Below are positions 62,522 through 64,000 of a stretch of DNA of 64,000 bases, piece by piece. The position numbers and the translations under genes are program-made. The stretch spans positions 14,420,001 through 14,484,000 of the forward strand of contig CM065383.1 of the NCBI GenBank assembly GCA_033060915.1. Direction: 5' to 3'. Under the pieces are notes generated by a model. It worked only from the letters and a program-made list of their open reading frames with translations. It was not told where the DNA came from and ran no database searches. The stretch comes from Euryodendron excelsum (Eukaryota > Streptophyta > Magnoliopsida > Ericales > Pentaphylacaceae). Positions within the stretch are counted from its first letter, which is position 1, and each line of letters begins with the position of its first letter.

Positions 62522-63607
62522 TTATACAATTGGTCTAGTGCTCCCTTTTCTCCTTCCATTTTCTGTATGAACTAACTTGGATACTGGGGGGAGAATCAGT
62601 TGGTCATGAATGACTGCATTCATATCACCAATCGTTTTGCAAGCAAATGTGTACTCATCACTGCTCATGCAAAAATAGTGAAATATCTTGCTTGTCTTCC
62701 AAAATAGATCTTTGCATGCTTTTGGAACCAAGCTCCCTTCTGTTTGAAGCACCATTCTTAGCAGTTCTCTCCGACTGCTTTCAATCATTCTCCTGAATCA
62801 TCTTTGTCACAACATCTTGTTCACTAACAGTACCACAACCTTGAATCATATATAATGACAAGCTGTTCAATTTTCCTTTTGTGCTTTCTCTCTGCAAAAT
62901 AGAAACACCATTTGAGCTTAACACTGAAGTCTTAGAGAGCCTAAAAGAAAAAAAAACAAAATTTAAAAAAAAATTCTGCCTTGACGGTTTGAAGATCATT
63001 GAGAAGTCGCCCAATTGTGGTTATTTGCTTGTATAGATTATTGTATTCTGCACTTCTTACAGCTTCATATGACAATTCTGATTCGAGAAAATAAAGAGTT
63101 ATTAGAAGAATAGGTCCTAAGGTAATTGTCTCACACCCATTGGACATATATTCATCCAAGGTTGGCACTGTCTTGTTTCTCCCCCACTGGAACTCTCTCA
63201 TCATGCAATTGAGCAAATTAAGCCACTGCGCATGAAGATCAGCTTTGTGTTACGATCCCTTGAAGATCTTGACTTCAAGAAGGATTAGAAAGCTATTGTT
63301 TAAACCTCTTACTATTTTGATTATGTCTTATTTGACGCTTTGTCCTTGCTGTATTGATGCCTCGGCTGCAAGCTCATTTGTTGTGTTAAAAATGGCAGAA
63401 AATATGATTTCAACTTGTTCCGAGCAGTAACTAGTGGCTGAATGTCCATCCCACCTATTGTATATGGCAACTTCGTGTAATATCTTATGAAGAAGACAAA
63501 AATGTAAATATTATAATGCAAGGAAACTTACCCTTCAACTAATTCAGTAAGGTTAAGTAGTTATTCTCTGGAACCTGATTCCACTTTAAAAGTGTAATCT
63601 TTGTCCC
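62522..63607 (-). pseudogene. KS: ent-Kaurene synthase-like (TPS-e) C-terminal relic
   Basis: Kaurene synthase makes the gibberellin precursor ent-kaurene in plastids. Minus-strand exons can be followed in family order: 63532-about 63607 (LLNLTELVE), 63313-63454 (SYCSEQVEIIFSAI), 62980-63225 (WLNLLNCMMREFQW, VPTLDEYMSNG, then the metal-binding NSE/DTE-type LLNDLQTVKAE) and 62522-62891 (SLYMIQG, then ESSRRELLRMVLQ, VPKACKDLFWK). Defects: TAA in exon one of this set (after GSRE) and in the second (after QGQSVK), a one-base shift near 62785, and loss of the DDxxD motif upstream of GSRE (reads KDYTFKVE). The third exon ends AAG|GC, a GC donor. No exons are seen further upstream before the window ends. 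Confidence 0.82.
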
Positions 63608-64000
63608 CTAATTAAATGTTTGTTAGCCTCTATATGGGTATTAGAATAGGTTTTTAGCAATAAATTGATTTAAAGTAATTTTTTATGTGGATTGTAGGTT
63701 TTTGGTGATAAAATGGTGAAAATGGCTTAAAGAGAAAAAGTCCATCCGGACGGACCGTTCGGACGGTGCGTTCGGACGGATAAATAACCGTTCGGACGGT
63801 CTGTTTAGACAGGAAAATTAGTGTTCGGACGCTACAATGGAGATCGGAGTTCTAGAGTCGATTTTTTCCATTTAAAGCCATTCCAGAGTCGTCTTTTCCC
63901 GTTCTAAGCCATTTTAGAGTCGTTTTTTCCCGTTCGAAGAAATATAGAGCCGAGATTCTACGTCTGAAGACCATTCGAATGGTTATGCCATCGTCCGGAC
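63608..64000. repeat. Repeat DNA with CGGACGGT words and 31-bp tandem units
   Basis: At 63745-63830 the words CCGTTCGGACGGT and TTCGGACG recur four to five times. From 63854 units beginning AGAGTCG or AGAGCC recur at 63854, 63885, 63916 and 63946 (31, 31, 30 bp apart), three with TTTTTCC/TTTTCCCGTT inside. It continues past the window, so the element cannot be identified; it could be part of an LTR. Confidence 0.8.

Noticed and set aside
63854..63960. Regular 31-bp repeats as a CRISPR-like array
   Set aside because: The units are directly adjacent without unique spacers, and the DNA is plant nuclear sequence.

Overview
This window is eukaryotic nuclear DNA from a flowering plant, most likely a woody eudicot; the species cannot be fixed from the sequence alone. 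The evidence is intron-rich genes with GT..AG junctions, plant-type protein families (a SYP11-type syntaxin, chlorophyll dephytylase, RER1, an ent-kaurene synthase relic), AT-rich intergenic DNA, and a mixture of Ty1/copia, Ty3/gypsy-type, hAT, MITE and SINE remains. There are no operons, CRISPR arrays or bacterial features. I rebuilt the exon structures by hand from reading frame, splice consensus and remembered family conservation; no alignment was run.

Layout. 1-8.0 kb: mostly noncoding, with a GC-rich patch (0.75-1.2 kb) that may be the 5' end of a leftward gene, and a degenerate hAT transposase fragment at 4.4-4.6 kb. 8.1-12.6 kb (+): an intact ten-exon glucose-6-phosphate 1-epimerase. 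13.3-14.2 kb (-): an intact single-exon SYP112-like syntaxin. 15-18.7 kb: a SINE with clear target-site duplication and a broken, intron-bearing copy of the CoA-pathway gene COAD (phosphopantetheine adenylyltransferase). 18.9-25.2 kb (+): a decayed Ty1/copia retrotransposon whose 5' LTR is truncated next to the COAD relic. 26.2-29.6 kb (-): an intact TMEM53/DUF829-type alpha/beta hydrolase. 30.5-34.4 kb: a large gypsy-like LTR candidate holding 91-bp tandem repeats, one of which is split by a 612-bp solo copia-type LTR with a perfect 5-bp duplication. 35.0-39.3 kb (+): intact chlorophyll dephytylase (CLD1). 42.1-50.3 kb (+): an 811-residue RFC3-like clamp-loader protein with a long Ser/Arg-rich N-terminal extension and lost ATPase-control residues. 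51.7-55.7 kb (-): intact RER1, the ER-retention receptor. 56-64 kb: repeat-rich DNA with three gene relics: a receptor-like-kinase tail interrupted by a foldback MITE, a copia gag fragment, and a pseudogene of the ent-kaurene synthase C-terminal half.

The six intact genes are ordinary, independently transcribed housekeeping genes (hexose-phosphate anomer conversion, vesicle fusion, an organellar hydrolase, chlorophyll turnover, a clamp-loader-like protein, Golgi-to-ER retrieval). I see no shared pathway or gene cluster. The most unusual items are the RFC3-like fusion-type protein and the well-preserved insertion histories: nested LTR in tandem repeat, MITE in kinase exon, and SINE.
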